A DNA stretch of 64,000 nucleotides from Ottowia testudinis (lineage in GTDB: Bacteria > Pseudomonadota > Gammaproteobacteria > Burkholderiales > Burkholderiaceae_C). The notes under the pieces were generated by a model that was not told the DNA's origin, searched no databases, and saw only the letters and a list, made by a program, of their open reading frames with translations. The position numbers were made by a program, and so were the translations under genes. Below are positions 47,201 through 59,200 of the stretch, one piece after another. Each line of letters opens with the position of its first letter. Positions within the stretch are counted from its first letter, which is position 1. Location of the stretch: assembly GCF_017498525.1 (NCBI RefSeq), contig NZ_CP071796.1, positions 1-64,000 on the forward strand. The letters are read 5' to 3'.

Positions 47201-50200
47201 GCGGTGGCGTCGGTGATGGTGCCGGTGCCAGCGACCGCCGTGGTGCTGCCCACCTGCGCGCTCAGCGTGAAGCTCTCGCTGCCTTCGGTGATGGTGTCGG
47301 TGCTGGCCGCCACTTCCACCTTGAAGCCGCTGGTGTTGGCCGGGATGGTGGCGGTGAAGCTGCCATTGGTCACCGTGGCGGTCGTCCAGGTGGTGCCGCC
47401 GTCGGTGCTGTAGCGCACCGTGCCGGTGTCGGTGCCGATGGTGGCCGTGCCGCTGGTCAGCGTCACCGTCGCCGTGCTGGCGCTGGTGCTGCTGCCGTTC
47501 AAGGCCACGTCAAACACCAGGTTGTTGCCTTCGGCCGCAGTCGGGCTGCTGACCGTGGACACAGCCAGCGCAGCGGTGGCGTCGGTGATGGTGCCGGTGC
47601 CAGCGACCGCCGTGGTGCTGCCCACCTGCGCGCTCAGCGTGAAGCTCTCGCTGCCTTCGGTGATGGTGTCGGTGCTGGCCGCCACTTCCACCTTGAAGCC
47701 GCTGGTGTTGGCCGGGATGGTGGCGGTGAAGCTGCCATTGGTCACCGTGGCGGTCGTCCAGGTGGTGCCGCCGTCGGTGCTGTAGCGCACCGTGCCGGTG
47801 TCGGTGCCGATGGTGGCCGTGCCGCTGGTCAGCGTCACCGTCGCCGTGCTGGCGCTGGTGCTGCTGCCGTTCAAGGCCACGTCAAACACCAGGTTGTTGC
47901 CTTCGGCCGCAGTCGGGCTGCTGACCGTGGACACAGCCAGCGCAGCGGTGGCGTCGGTGATGGTGCCGGTGCCAGCGACCGCCGTGGTGCTGCCCACCTG
48001 CGCGCTCAGCGTGAAGCTCTCGCTGCCTTCGGTGATGGTGTCGGTGCTGGCCGCCACTTCCACCTTGAAGCCGCTGGTGTTGGCCGGGATGGTGGCGGTG
48101 AAGCTGCCATTGGTCACCGTGGCGGTCGTCAGGTGGTGCCGCCGTCGGTGCTGTAGCGCACCGTGCCGGTGTCGGTGCCGATGGTGGCCGTGCCGCTGGT
48201 CAGCGTCACCGTCGCCGTGCTGGCGCTGGTGCTGCTGCCGTTCAAGGCCACGTCAAACACCAGGTTGTTGCCTTCGGCCGCAGTCGGGCTGCTGACCGTG
48301 GACACAGCCAGCGCAGCGGTGGCGTCGGTGATGGTGCCGGTGCCAGCGACCGCCGTGGTGCTGCCCACCTGCGCGCTCAGCGTGAAGCTCTCGCTGCCTT
48401 CGGTGATGGTGTCGGTGCTGGCCGCCACTTCCACCTTGAAGCCGCTGGTGTTGGCCGGGATGGTGGCGGTGAAGCTGCCATTGGTCACCGTGGCGGTCGT
48501 CAGGTGGTGCCGCCGTCGGTGCTGTAGCGCACCGTGCCGGTGTCGGTGCCGATGGTGGCCGTGCCGCTGGTCAGCGTCACCGTCGCCGTGCTGGCGCTGG
48601 TGCTGCTGCCGTTCAAGGCCACGTCAAACACCAGGTTGTTGCCTTCGGCCGCAGTCGGGCTGCTGACCGTGGACACAGCCAGCGCAGCGGTGGCGTCGGT
48701 GATGGTGCCGGTGCCAGCGACCGCCGTGGTGCTGCCCACCTGCGCGCTCAGCGTGAAGCTCTCGCTGCCTTCGGTGATGGTGTCGGTGCTGGCCGCCACT
48801 TCCACCTTGAAGCCGCTGGTGTTGGCCGGGATGGTGGCGGTGAAGCTGCCATTGGTCACCGTGGCGGTCGTCCAGGTGGTGCCGCCGTCGGTGCTGTAGC
48901 GCACCGTGCCGGTGTCGGTGCCGATGGTGGCCGTGCCGCTGGTCAGCGTCACCGTCGCCGTGCTGGCGCTGGTGCTGCTGCCGTTCAAGGCCACGTCAAA
49001 CACCAGGTTGTTGCCTTCGGCCGCAGTCGGGCTGCTGACCGTGGACACAGCCAGCGCAGCGGTGGCGTCGGTGATGGTGCCGGTGCCAGCGACCGCCGTG
49101 GTGCTGCCCACCTGCGCGCTCAGCGTGAAGCTCTCGCTGCCTTCGGTGATGGTGTCGGTGCTGGCCGCCACTTCCACCTTGAAGCCGCTGGTGTTGGCCG
49201 GGATGGTGGCGGTGAAGCTGCCATTGGTCACCGTGGCGGTCGTCCAGGTGGTGCCGCCGTCGGTGCTGTAGCGCACCGTGCCGGTGTCGGTGCCGATGGT
49301 GGCCGTGCCGCTGGTCAGCGTCACCGTCGCCGTGCTGGCGCTGGTGCTGCTGCCGTTCAAGGCCACGTCAAACACCAGGTTGTTGCCTTCGGCCGCAGTC
49401 GGGCTGCTGACCGTGGACACAGCCAGCGCAGCGGTGGCGTCGGTGATGGTGCCGGTGCCAGCGACCGCCGTGGTGCTGCCCACCTGCGCGCTCAGCGTGA
49501 AGCTCTCGCTGCCTTCGGTGATGGTGTCGGTGCTGGCCGCCACTTCCACCTTGAAGCCGCTGGTGTTGGCCGGGATGGTGGCGGTGAAGCTGCCATTGGT
49601 CACCGTGGCGGTCGTCCAGGTGGTGCCGCCGTCGGTGCTGTAGCGCACCGTGCCGGTGTCGGTGCCGATGGTGGCCGTGCCGCTGGTCAGCGTCACCGTC
49701 GCCGTGCTGGCGCTGGTGCTGCTGCCGTTCAAGGCCACGTCAAACACCAGGTTGTTGCCTTCGGCCGCAGTCGGGCTGCTGACCGTGGACACAGCCAGCG
49801 CAGCGGTGGCGTCGGTGATGGTGCCGGTGCCAGCGACCGCCGTGGTGCTGCCCACCTGCGCGCTCAGCGTGAAGCTCTCGCTGCCTTCGGTGATGGTGTC
49901 GGTGCTGGCCGCCACTTCCACCTTGAAGCCGCTGGTGTTGGCCGGGATGGTGGCGGTGAAGCTGCCATTGGTCACCGTGGCGGTCGTCCAGGTGGTGCCG
50001 CCGTCGGTGCTGTAGCGCACCGTGCCGGTGTCGGTGCCGATGGTGGCCGTGCCGCTGGTCAGCGTCACCGTCGCCGTGCTGGCGCTGGTGCTGCTGCCGT
50101 TCAAGGCCACGTCAAACACCAGGTTGTTGCCTTCGGCCGCAGTCGGGCTGCTGACCGTGGACACAGCCAGCGCAGCGGTGGCGTCGGTGATGGTGCCGGT

Positions 50201-53200
50201 GCCAGCGACCGCCGTGGTGCTGCCCACCTGCGCGCTCAGCGTGAAGCTCTCGCTGCCTTCGGTGATGGTGTCGGTGCTGGCCGCCACTTCCACCTTGAAG
50301 CCGCTGGTGTTGGCCGGGATGGTGGCGGTGAAGCTGCCATTGGTCACCGTGGCGGTCGTCCAGGTGGTGCCGCCGTCGGTGCTGTAGCGCACCGTGCCGG
50401 TGTCGGTGCCGATGGTGGCCGTGCCGCTGGTCAGCGTCACCGTCGCCGTGCTGGCGCTGGTGCTGCTGCCGTTCAAGGCCACGTCAAACACCAGGTTGTT
50501 GCCTTCGGCCGCAGTCGGGCTGCTGACCGTGGACACAGCCAGCGCAGCGGTGGCGTCGGTGATGGTGCCGGTGCCAGCGACCGCCGTGGTGCTGCCCACC
50601 TGCGCGCTCAGCGTGAAGCTCTCGCTGCCTTCGGTGATGGTGTCGGTGCTGGCCGCCACTTCCACCTTGAAGCCGCTGGTGTTGGCCGGGATGGTGGCGG
50701 TGAAGCTGCCATTGGTCACCGTGGCGGTCGTCCAGGTGGTGCCGCCGTCGGTGCTGTAGCGCACCGTGCCGGTGTCGGTGCCGATGGTGGCCGTGCCGCT
50801 GGTCAGCGTCACCGTCGCCGTGCTGGCGCTGGTGCTGCTGCCGTTCAAGGCCACGTCAAACACCAGGTTGTTGCCTTCGGCCGCAGTCGGGCTGCTGACC
50901 GTGGACACAGCCAGCGCAGCGGTGGCGTCGGTGATGGTGCCGGTGCCAGCGACCGCCGTGGTGCTGCCCACCTGCGCGCTCAGCGTGAAGCTCTCGCTGC
51001 CTTCGGTGATGGTGTCGGTGCTGGCCGCCACTTCCACCTTGAAGCCGCTGGTGTTGGCCGGGATGGTGGCGGTGAAGCTGCCATTGGTCACCGTGGCGGT
51101 CGTCAGGTGGTGCCGCCGTCGGTGCTGTAGCGCACCGTGCCGGTGTCGGTGCCGATGGTGGCCGTGCCGCTGGTCAGCGTCACCGTCGCCGTGCTGGCGC
51201 TGGTGCTGCTGCCGTTCAAGGCCACGTCAAACACCAGGTTGTTGCCTTCGGCCGCAGTCGGGCTGCTGACCGTGGACACAGCCAGCGCAGCAGTGGCGTC
51301 GGTGATGGTGCCGGTGCCAGCGACCGCCGTGGTGCTGCCCACCTGCGCGCTCAGCGTGAAGCTCTCGCTGCCTTCGGTGATGGTGTCGGTGCTGGCCGCC
51401 ACTTCCACCTTGAAGCCGCTGGTGTTGGCCGGGATGGTGGCGGTGAAGCTGCCATTGGTCACCGTGGCGGTCGTCAGGTGGTGCCGCCGTCGGTGCTGTA
51501 GCGCACCGTGCCGGTGTCGGTGCCGATGGTGGCCGTGCCGCTGGTCAGCGTCACCGTCGCCGTGCTGGCGCTGGTGCTGCTGCCGTTCAAGGCCACGTCA
51601 AACACCAGGTTGTTGCCTTCGGCCGCAGTCGGGCTGCTGACCGTGGACACAGCCAGCGCAGCGGTGGCGTCGGTGATGGTGCCGGTGCCAGCGACCGCCG
51701 TGGTGCTGCCCACCTGCGCGCTCAGCGTGAAGCTCTCGCTGCCTTCGGTGATGGTGTCGGTGCTGGCCGCCACTTCCACCTTGAAGCCGCTGGTGTTGGC
51801 CGGGATGGTGGCGGTGAAGCTGCCATTGGTCACCGTGGCGGTCGTCCAGGTGGTGCCGCCGTCGGTGCTGTAGCGCACCGTGCCGGTGTCGGTGCCGATG
51901 GTGGCCGTGCCGCTGGTCAGCGTCACCGTCGCCGTGCTGGCGCTGGTGCTGCTGCCGTTCAAGGCCACGTCAAACACCAGGTTGTTGCCTTCGGCCGCAG
52001 TCGGGCTGCTGACCGTGGACACAGCCAGCGCAGCGGTGGCGTCGGTGATGGTGCCGGTGCCAGCGACCGCCGTGGTGCTGCCCACCTGCGCGCTCAGCGT
52101 GAAGCTCTCGCTGCCTTCGGTGATGGTGTCGGTGCTGGCCGCCACTTCCACCTTGAAGCCGCTGGTGTTGGCCGGGATGGTGGCGGTGAAGCTGCCATTG
52201 GTCACCGTGGCGGTCGTCCAGGTGGTGCCGCCGTCGGTGCTGTAGCGCACCGTGCCGGTGTCGGTGCCGATGGTGGCCGTGCCGCTGGTCAGCGTCACCG
52301 TCGCCGTGCTGGCGCTGGTGCTGCTGCCGTTCAAGGCCACGTCAAACACCAGGTTGTTGCCTTCGGCCGCAGTCGGGCTGCTGACCGTGGACACAGCCAG
52401 CGCAGCGGTGGCGTCGGTGATGGTGCCGGTGCCAGCGACCGCCGTGGTGCTGCCCACCTGCGCGCTCAGCGTGAAGCTCTCGCTGCCTTCGGTGATGGTG
52501 TCGGTGCTGGCCGCCACTTCCACCTTGAAGCCGCTGGTGTTGGCCGGGATGGTGGCGGTGAAGCTGCCATTGGTCACCGTGGCGGTCGTCCAGGTGGTGC
52601 CGCCGTCGGTGCTGTAGCGCACCGTGCCGGTGTCGGTGCCGATGGTGGCCGTGCCGCTGGTCAGCGTCACCGTCGCCGTGCTGGCGCTGGTGCTGCTGCC
52701 GTTCAAGGCCACGTCAAACACCAGGTTGTTGCCTTCGGCCGCAGTCGGGCTGCTGACCGTGGACACAGCCAGCGCAGCGGTGGCGTCGGTGATGGTGCCG
52801 GTGCCAGCGACCGCCGTGGTGCTGCCCACCTGCGCGCTCAGCGTGAAGCTCTCGCTGCCTTCGGTGATGGTGTCGGTGCTGGCCGCCACTTCCACCTTGA
52901 AGCCGCTGGTGTTGGCCGGGATGGTGGCGGTGAAGCTGCCATTGGTCACCGTGGCGGTCGTCCAGGTGGTGCCGCCGTCGGTGCTGTAGCGCACCGTGCC
53001 GGTGTCGGTGCCGATGGTGGCCGTGCCGCTGGTCAGCGTCACCGTCGCCGTGCTGGCGCTGGTGCTGCTGCCGTTCAAGGCCACGTCAAACACCAGGTTG
53101 TTGCCTTCGGCCGCAGTCGGGCTGCTGACCGTGGACACAGCCAGCGCAGCGGTGGCGTCGGTGATGGTGCCGGTGCCAGCGACCGCCGTGGTGCTGCCCA

Positions 53201-56200
53201 CCTGCGCGCTCAGCGTGAAGCTCTCGCTGCCTTCGGTGATGGTGTCGGTGCTGGCCGCCACTTCCACCTTGAAGCCGCTGGTGTTGGCCGGGATGGTGGC
53301 GGTGAAGCTGCCATTGGTCACCGTGGCGGTCGTCCAGGTGGTGCCGCCGTCGGTGCTGTAGCGCACCGTGCCGGTGTCGGTGCCGATGGTGGCCGTGCCG
53401 CTGGTCAGCGTCACCGTCGCCGTGCTGGCGCTGGTGCTGCTGCCGTTCAAGGCCACGTCAAACACCAGGTTGTTGCCTTCGGCCGCAGTCGGGCTGCTGA
53501 CCGTGGACACAGCCAGCGCAGCGGTGGCGTCGGTGATGGTGCCGGTGCCAGCGACCGCCGTGGTGCTGCCCACCTGCGCGCTCAGCGTGAAGCTCTCGCT
53601 GCCTTCGGTGATGGTGTCGGTGCTGGCCGCCACTTCCACCTTGAAGCCGCTGGTGTTGGCCGGGATGGTGGCGGTGAAGCTGCCATTGGTCACCGTGGCG
53701 GTCGTCCAGGTGGTGCCGCCGTCGGTGCTGTAGCGCACCGTGCCGGTGTCGGTGCCGATGGTGGCCGTGCCGCTGGTCAGCGTCACCGTCGCCGTGCTGG
53801 CGCTGGTGCTGCTGCCGTTCAAGGCCACGTCAAACACCAGGTTGTTGCCTTCGGCCGCAGTCGGGCTGCTGACCGTGGACACAGCCAGCGCAGCGGTGGC
53901 GTCGGTGATGGTGCCGGTGCCAGCGACCGCCGTGGTGCTGCCCACCTGCGCGCTCAGCGTGAAGCTCTCGCTGCCTTCGGTGATGGTGTCGGTGCTGGCC
54001 GCCACTTCCACCTTGAAGCCGCTGGTGTTGGCCGGGATGGTGGCGGTGAAGCTGCCATTGGTCACCGTGGCGGTCGTCCAGGTGGTGCCGCCGTCGGTGC
54101 TGTAGCGCACCGTGCCGGTGTCGGTGCCGATGGTGGCCGTGCCGCTGGTCAGCGTCACCGTCGCCGTGCTGGCGCTGGTGCTGCTGCCGTTCAAGGCCAC
54201 GTCAAACACCAGGTTGTTGCCTTCGGCCGCAGTCGGGCTGCTGACCGTGGACACAGCCAGCGCAGCGGTGGCGTCGGTGATGGTGCCGGTGCCAGCGACC
54301 GCCGTGGTGCTGCCCACCTGCGCGCTCAGCGTGAAGCTCTCGCTGCCTTCGGTGATGGTGTCGGTGCTGGCCGCCACTTCCACCTTGAAGCCGCTGGTGT
54401 TGGCCGGGATGGTGGCGGTGAAGCTGCCATTGGTCACCGTGGCGGTCGTCCAGGTGGTGCCGCCGTCGGTGCTGTAGCGCACCGTGCCGGTGTCGGTGCC
54501 GATGGTGGCCGTGCCGCTGGTCAGCGTCACCGTCGCCGTGCTGGCGCTGGTGCTGCTGCCGTTCAAGGCCACGTCAAACACCAGGTTGTTGCCTTCGGCC
54601 GCAGTCGGGCTGCTGACCGTGGACACAGCCAGCGCAGCGGTGGCGTCGGTGATGGTGCCGGTGCCAGCGACCGCCGTGGTGCTGCCCACCTGCGCGCTCA
54701 GCGTGAAGCTCTCGCTGCCTTCGGTGATGGTGTCGGTGCTGGCCGCCACTTCCACCTTGAAGCCGCTGGTGTTGGCCGGGATGGTGGCGGTGAAGCTGCC
54801 ATTGGTCACCGTGGCGGTCGTCCAGGTGGTGCCGCCGTCGGTGCTGTAGCGCACCGTGCCGGTGTCGGTGCCGATGGTGGCCGTGCCGCTGGTCAGCGTC
54901 ACCGTCGCCGTGCTGGCGCTGGTGCTGCTGCCGTTCAAGGCCACGTCAAACACCAGGTTGTTGCCTTCGGCCGCAGTCGGGCTGCTGACCGTGGACACAG
55001 CCAGCGCAGCGGTGGCGTCGGTGATGGTGCCGGTGCCAGCGACCGCCGTGGTGCTGCCCACCTGCGCGCTCAGCGTGAAGCTCTCGCTGCCTTCGGTGAT
55101 GGTGTCGGTGCTGGCCGCCACTTCCACCTTGAAGCCGCTGGTGTTGGCCGGGATGGTGGCGGTGAAGCTGCCATTGGTCACCGTGGCGGTCGTCCAGGTG
55201 GTGCCGCCGTCGGTGCTGTAGCGCACCGTGCCGGTGTCGGTGCCGATGGTGGCCGTGCCGCTGGTCAGCGTCACCGTCGCCGTGCTGGCGCTGGTGCTGC
55301 TGCCGTTCAAGGCCACGTCAAACACCAGGTTGTTGCCTTCGGCCGCAGTCGGGCTGCTGACCGTGGACACAGCCAGCGCAGCGGTGGCGTCGGTGATGGT
55401 GCCGGTGCCAGCGACCGCCGTGGTGCTGCCCACCTGCGCGCTCAGCGTGAAGCTCTCGCTGCCTTCGGTGATGGTGTCGGTGCTGGCCGCCACTTCCACC
55501 TTGAAGCCGCTGGTGTTGGCCGGGATGGTGGCGGTGAAGCTGCCATTGGTCACCGTGGCGGTCGTCCAGGTGGTGCCGCCGTCGGTGCTGTAGCGCACCG
55601 TGCCGGTGTCGGTGCCGATGGTGGCCGTGCCGCTGGTCAGCGTCACCGTCGCCGTGCTGGCGCTGGTGCTGCTGCCGTTCAAGGCCACGTCAAACACCAG
55701 GTTGTTGCCTTCGGCCGCAGTCGGGCTGCTGACCGTGGACACAGCCAGCGCAGCGGTGGCGTCGGTGATGGTGCCGGTGCCAGCGACCGCCGTGGTGCTG
55801 CCCACCTGCGCGCTCAGCGTGAAGCTCTCGCTGCCTTCGGTGATGGTGTCGGTGCTGGCCGCCACTTCCACCTTGAAGCCGCTGGTGTTGGCCGGGATGG
55901 TGGCGGTGAAGCTGCCATTGGTCACCGTGGCGGTCGTCCAGGTGGTGCCGCCGTCGGTGCTGTAGCGCACCGTGCCGGTGTCGGTGCCGATGGTGGCCGT
56001 GCCGCTGGTCAGCGTCACCGTCGCCGTGCTGGCGCTGGTGCTGCTGCCGTTCAAGGCCACGTCAAACACCAGGTTGTTGCCTTCGGCCGCAGTCGGGCTG
56101 CTGACCGTGGACACAGCCAGCGCAGCGGTGGCGTCGGTGATGGTGCCGGTGCCAGCGACCGCCGTGGTGCTGCCCACCTGCGCGCTCAGCGTGAAGCTCT

Positions 56201-59200
56201 CGCTGCCTTCGGTGATGGTGTCGGTGCTGGCCGCCACTTCCACCTTGAAGCCGCTGGTGTTGGCCGGGATGGTGGCGGTGAAGCTGCCATTGGTCACCGT
56301 GGCGGTCGTCCAGGTGGTGCCGCCGTCGGTGCTGTAGCGCACCGTGCCGGTGTCGGTGCCGATGGTGGCCGTGCCGCTGGTCAGCGTCACCGTCGCCGTG
56401 CTGGCGCTGGTGCTGCTGCCGTTCAAGGCCACGTCAAACACCAGGTTGTTGCCTTCGGCCGCAGTCGGGCTGCTGACCGTGGACACAGCCAGCGCAGCGG
56501 TGGCGTCGGTGATGGTGCCGGTGCCAGCGACCGCCGTGGTGCTGCCCACCTGCGCGCTCAGCGTGAAGCTCTCGCTGCCTTCGGTGATGGTGTCGGTGCT
56601 GGCCGCCACTTCCACCTTGAAGCCGCTGGTGTTGGCCGGGATGGTGGCGGTGAAGCTGCCATTGGTCACCGTGGCGGTCGTCCAGGTGGTGCCGCCGTCG
56701 GTGCTGTAGCGCACCGTGCCGGTGTCGGTGCCGATGGTGGCCGTGCCGCTGGTCAGCGTCACCGTCGCCGTGCTGGCGCTGGTGCTGCTGCCGTTCAAGG
56801 CCACGTCAAACACCAGGTTGTTGCCTTCGGCCGCAGTCGGGCTGCTGACCGTGGACACAGCCAGCGCAGCGGTGGCGTCGGTGATGGTGCCGGTGCCAGC
56901 GACCGCCGTGGTGCTGCCCACCTGCGCGCTCAGCGTGAAGCTCTCGCTGCCTTCGGTGATGGTGTCGGTGCTGGCCGCCACTTCCACCTTGAAGCCGCTG
57001 GTGTTGGCCGGGATGGTGGCGGTGAAGCTGCCATTGGTCACCGTGGCGGTCGTCAGGTGGTGCCGCCGTCGGTGCTGTAGCGCACCGTGCCGGTGTCGGT
57101 GCCGATGGTGGCCGTGCCGCTGGTCAGCGTCACCGTCGCCGTGCTGGCGCTGGTGCTGCTGCCGTTCAAGGCCACGTCAAACACCAGGTTGTTGCCTTCG
57201 GCCGCAGTCGGGCTGCTGACCGTGGACACAGCCAGCGCAGCGGTGGCGTCGGTGATGGTGCCGGTGCCAGCGACCGCCGTGGTGCTGCCCACCTGCGCGC
57301 TCAGCGTGAAGCTCTCGCTGCCTTCGGTGATGGTGTCGGTGCTGGCCGCCACTTCCACCTTGAAGCCGCTGGTGTTGGCCGGGATGGTGGCGGTGAAGCT
57401 GCCATTGGTCACCGTGGCGGTCGTCCAGGTGGTGCCGCCGTCGGTGCTGTAGCGCACCGTGCCGGTGTCGGTGCCGATGGTGGCCGTGCCGCTGGTCAGC
57501 GTCACCGTCGCCGTGCTGGCGCTGGTGCTGCTGCCGTTCAAGGCCACGTCAAACACCAGGTTGTTGCCTTCGGCCGCAGTCGGGCTGCTGACCGTGGACA
57601 CAGCCAGCGCAGCGGTGGCGTCGGTGATGGTGCCGGTGCCAGCGACCGCCGTGGTGCTGCCCACCTGCGCGCTCAGCGTGAAGCTCTCGCTGCCTTCGGT
57701 GATGGTGTCGGTGCTGGCCGCCACTTCCACCTTGAAGCCGCTGGTGTTGGCCGGGATGGTGGCGGTGAAGCTGCCATTGGTCACCGTGGCGGTCGTCCAG
57801 GTGGTGCCGCCGTCGGTGCTGTAGCGCACCGTGCCGGTGTCGGTGCCGATGGTGGCCGTGCCGCTGGTCAGCGTCACCGTCGCCGTGCTGGCGCTGGTGC
57901 TGCTGCCGTTCAAGGCCACGTCAAACACCAGGTTGTTGCCTTCGGCCGCAGTCGGGCTGCTGACCGTGGACACAGCCAGCGCAGCGGTGGCGTCGGTGAT
58001 GGTGCCGGTGCCAGCGACCGCCGTGGTGCTGCCCACCTGCGCGCTCAGCGTGAAGCTCTCGCTGCCTTCGGTGATGGTGTCGGTGCTGGCCGCCACTTCC
58101 ACCTTGAAGCCGCTGGTGTTGGCCGGGATGGTGGCGGTGAAGCTGCCATTGGTCACCGTGGCGGTCGTCCAGGTGGTGCCGCCGTCGGTGCTGTAGCGCA
58201 CCGTGCCGGTGTCGGTGCCGATGGTGGCCGTGCCGCTGGTCAGCGTCACCGTCGCCGTGCTGGCGCTGGTGCTGCTGCCGTTCAAGGCCACGTCAAACAC
58301 CAGGTTGTTGCCTTCGGCCGCAGTCGGGCTGCTGACCGTGGACACAGCCAGCGCAGCGGTGGCGTCGGTGATGGTGCCGGTGCCAGCGACCGCCGTGGTG
58401 CTGCCCACCTGCGCGCTCAGCGTGAAGCTCTCGCTGCCTTCGGTGATGGTGTCGGTGCTGGCCGCCACTTCCACCTTGAAGCCGCTGGTGTTGGCCGGGA
58501 TGGTGGCGGTGAAGCTGCCATTGGTCACCGTGGCGGTCGTCCAGGTGGTGCCGCCGTCGGTGCTGTAGCGCACCGTGCCGGTGTCGGTGCCGATGGTGGC
58601 CGTGCCGCTGGTCAGCGTCACCGTCGCCGTGCTGGCGCTGGTGCTGCTGCCGTTCAAGGCCACGTCAAACACCAGGTTGTTGCCTTCGGCCGCAGTCGGG
58701 CTGCTGACCGTGGACACAGCCAGCGCAGCGGTGGCGTCGGTGATGGTGCCGGTGCCAGCGACCGCCGTGGTGCTGCCCACCTGCGCGCTCAGCGTGAAGC
58801 TCTCGCTGCCTTCGGTGATGGTGTCGGTGCTGGCCGCCACTTCCACCTTGAAGCCGCTGGTGTTGGCCGGGATGGTGGCGGTGAAGCTGCCATTGGTCAC
58901 CGTGGCGGTCGTCCAGGTGGTGCCGCCGTCGGTGCTGTAGCGCACCGTGCCGGTGTCGGTGCCGATGGTGGCCGTGCCGCTGGTCAGCGTCACCGTCGCC
59001 GTGCTGGCGCTGGTGCTGCTGCCGTTCAAGGCCACGTCAAACACCAGGTTGTTGCCTTCGGCCGCAGTCGGGCTGCTGACCGTGGACACAGCCAGCGCAG
59101 CGGTGGCGTCGGTGATGGTGCCGGTGCCAGCGACCGCCGTGGTGCTGCCCACCTGCGCGCTCAGCGTGAAGCTCTCGCTGCCTTCGGTGATGGTGTCGGT

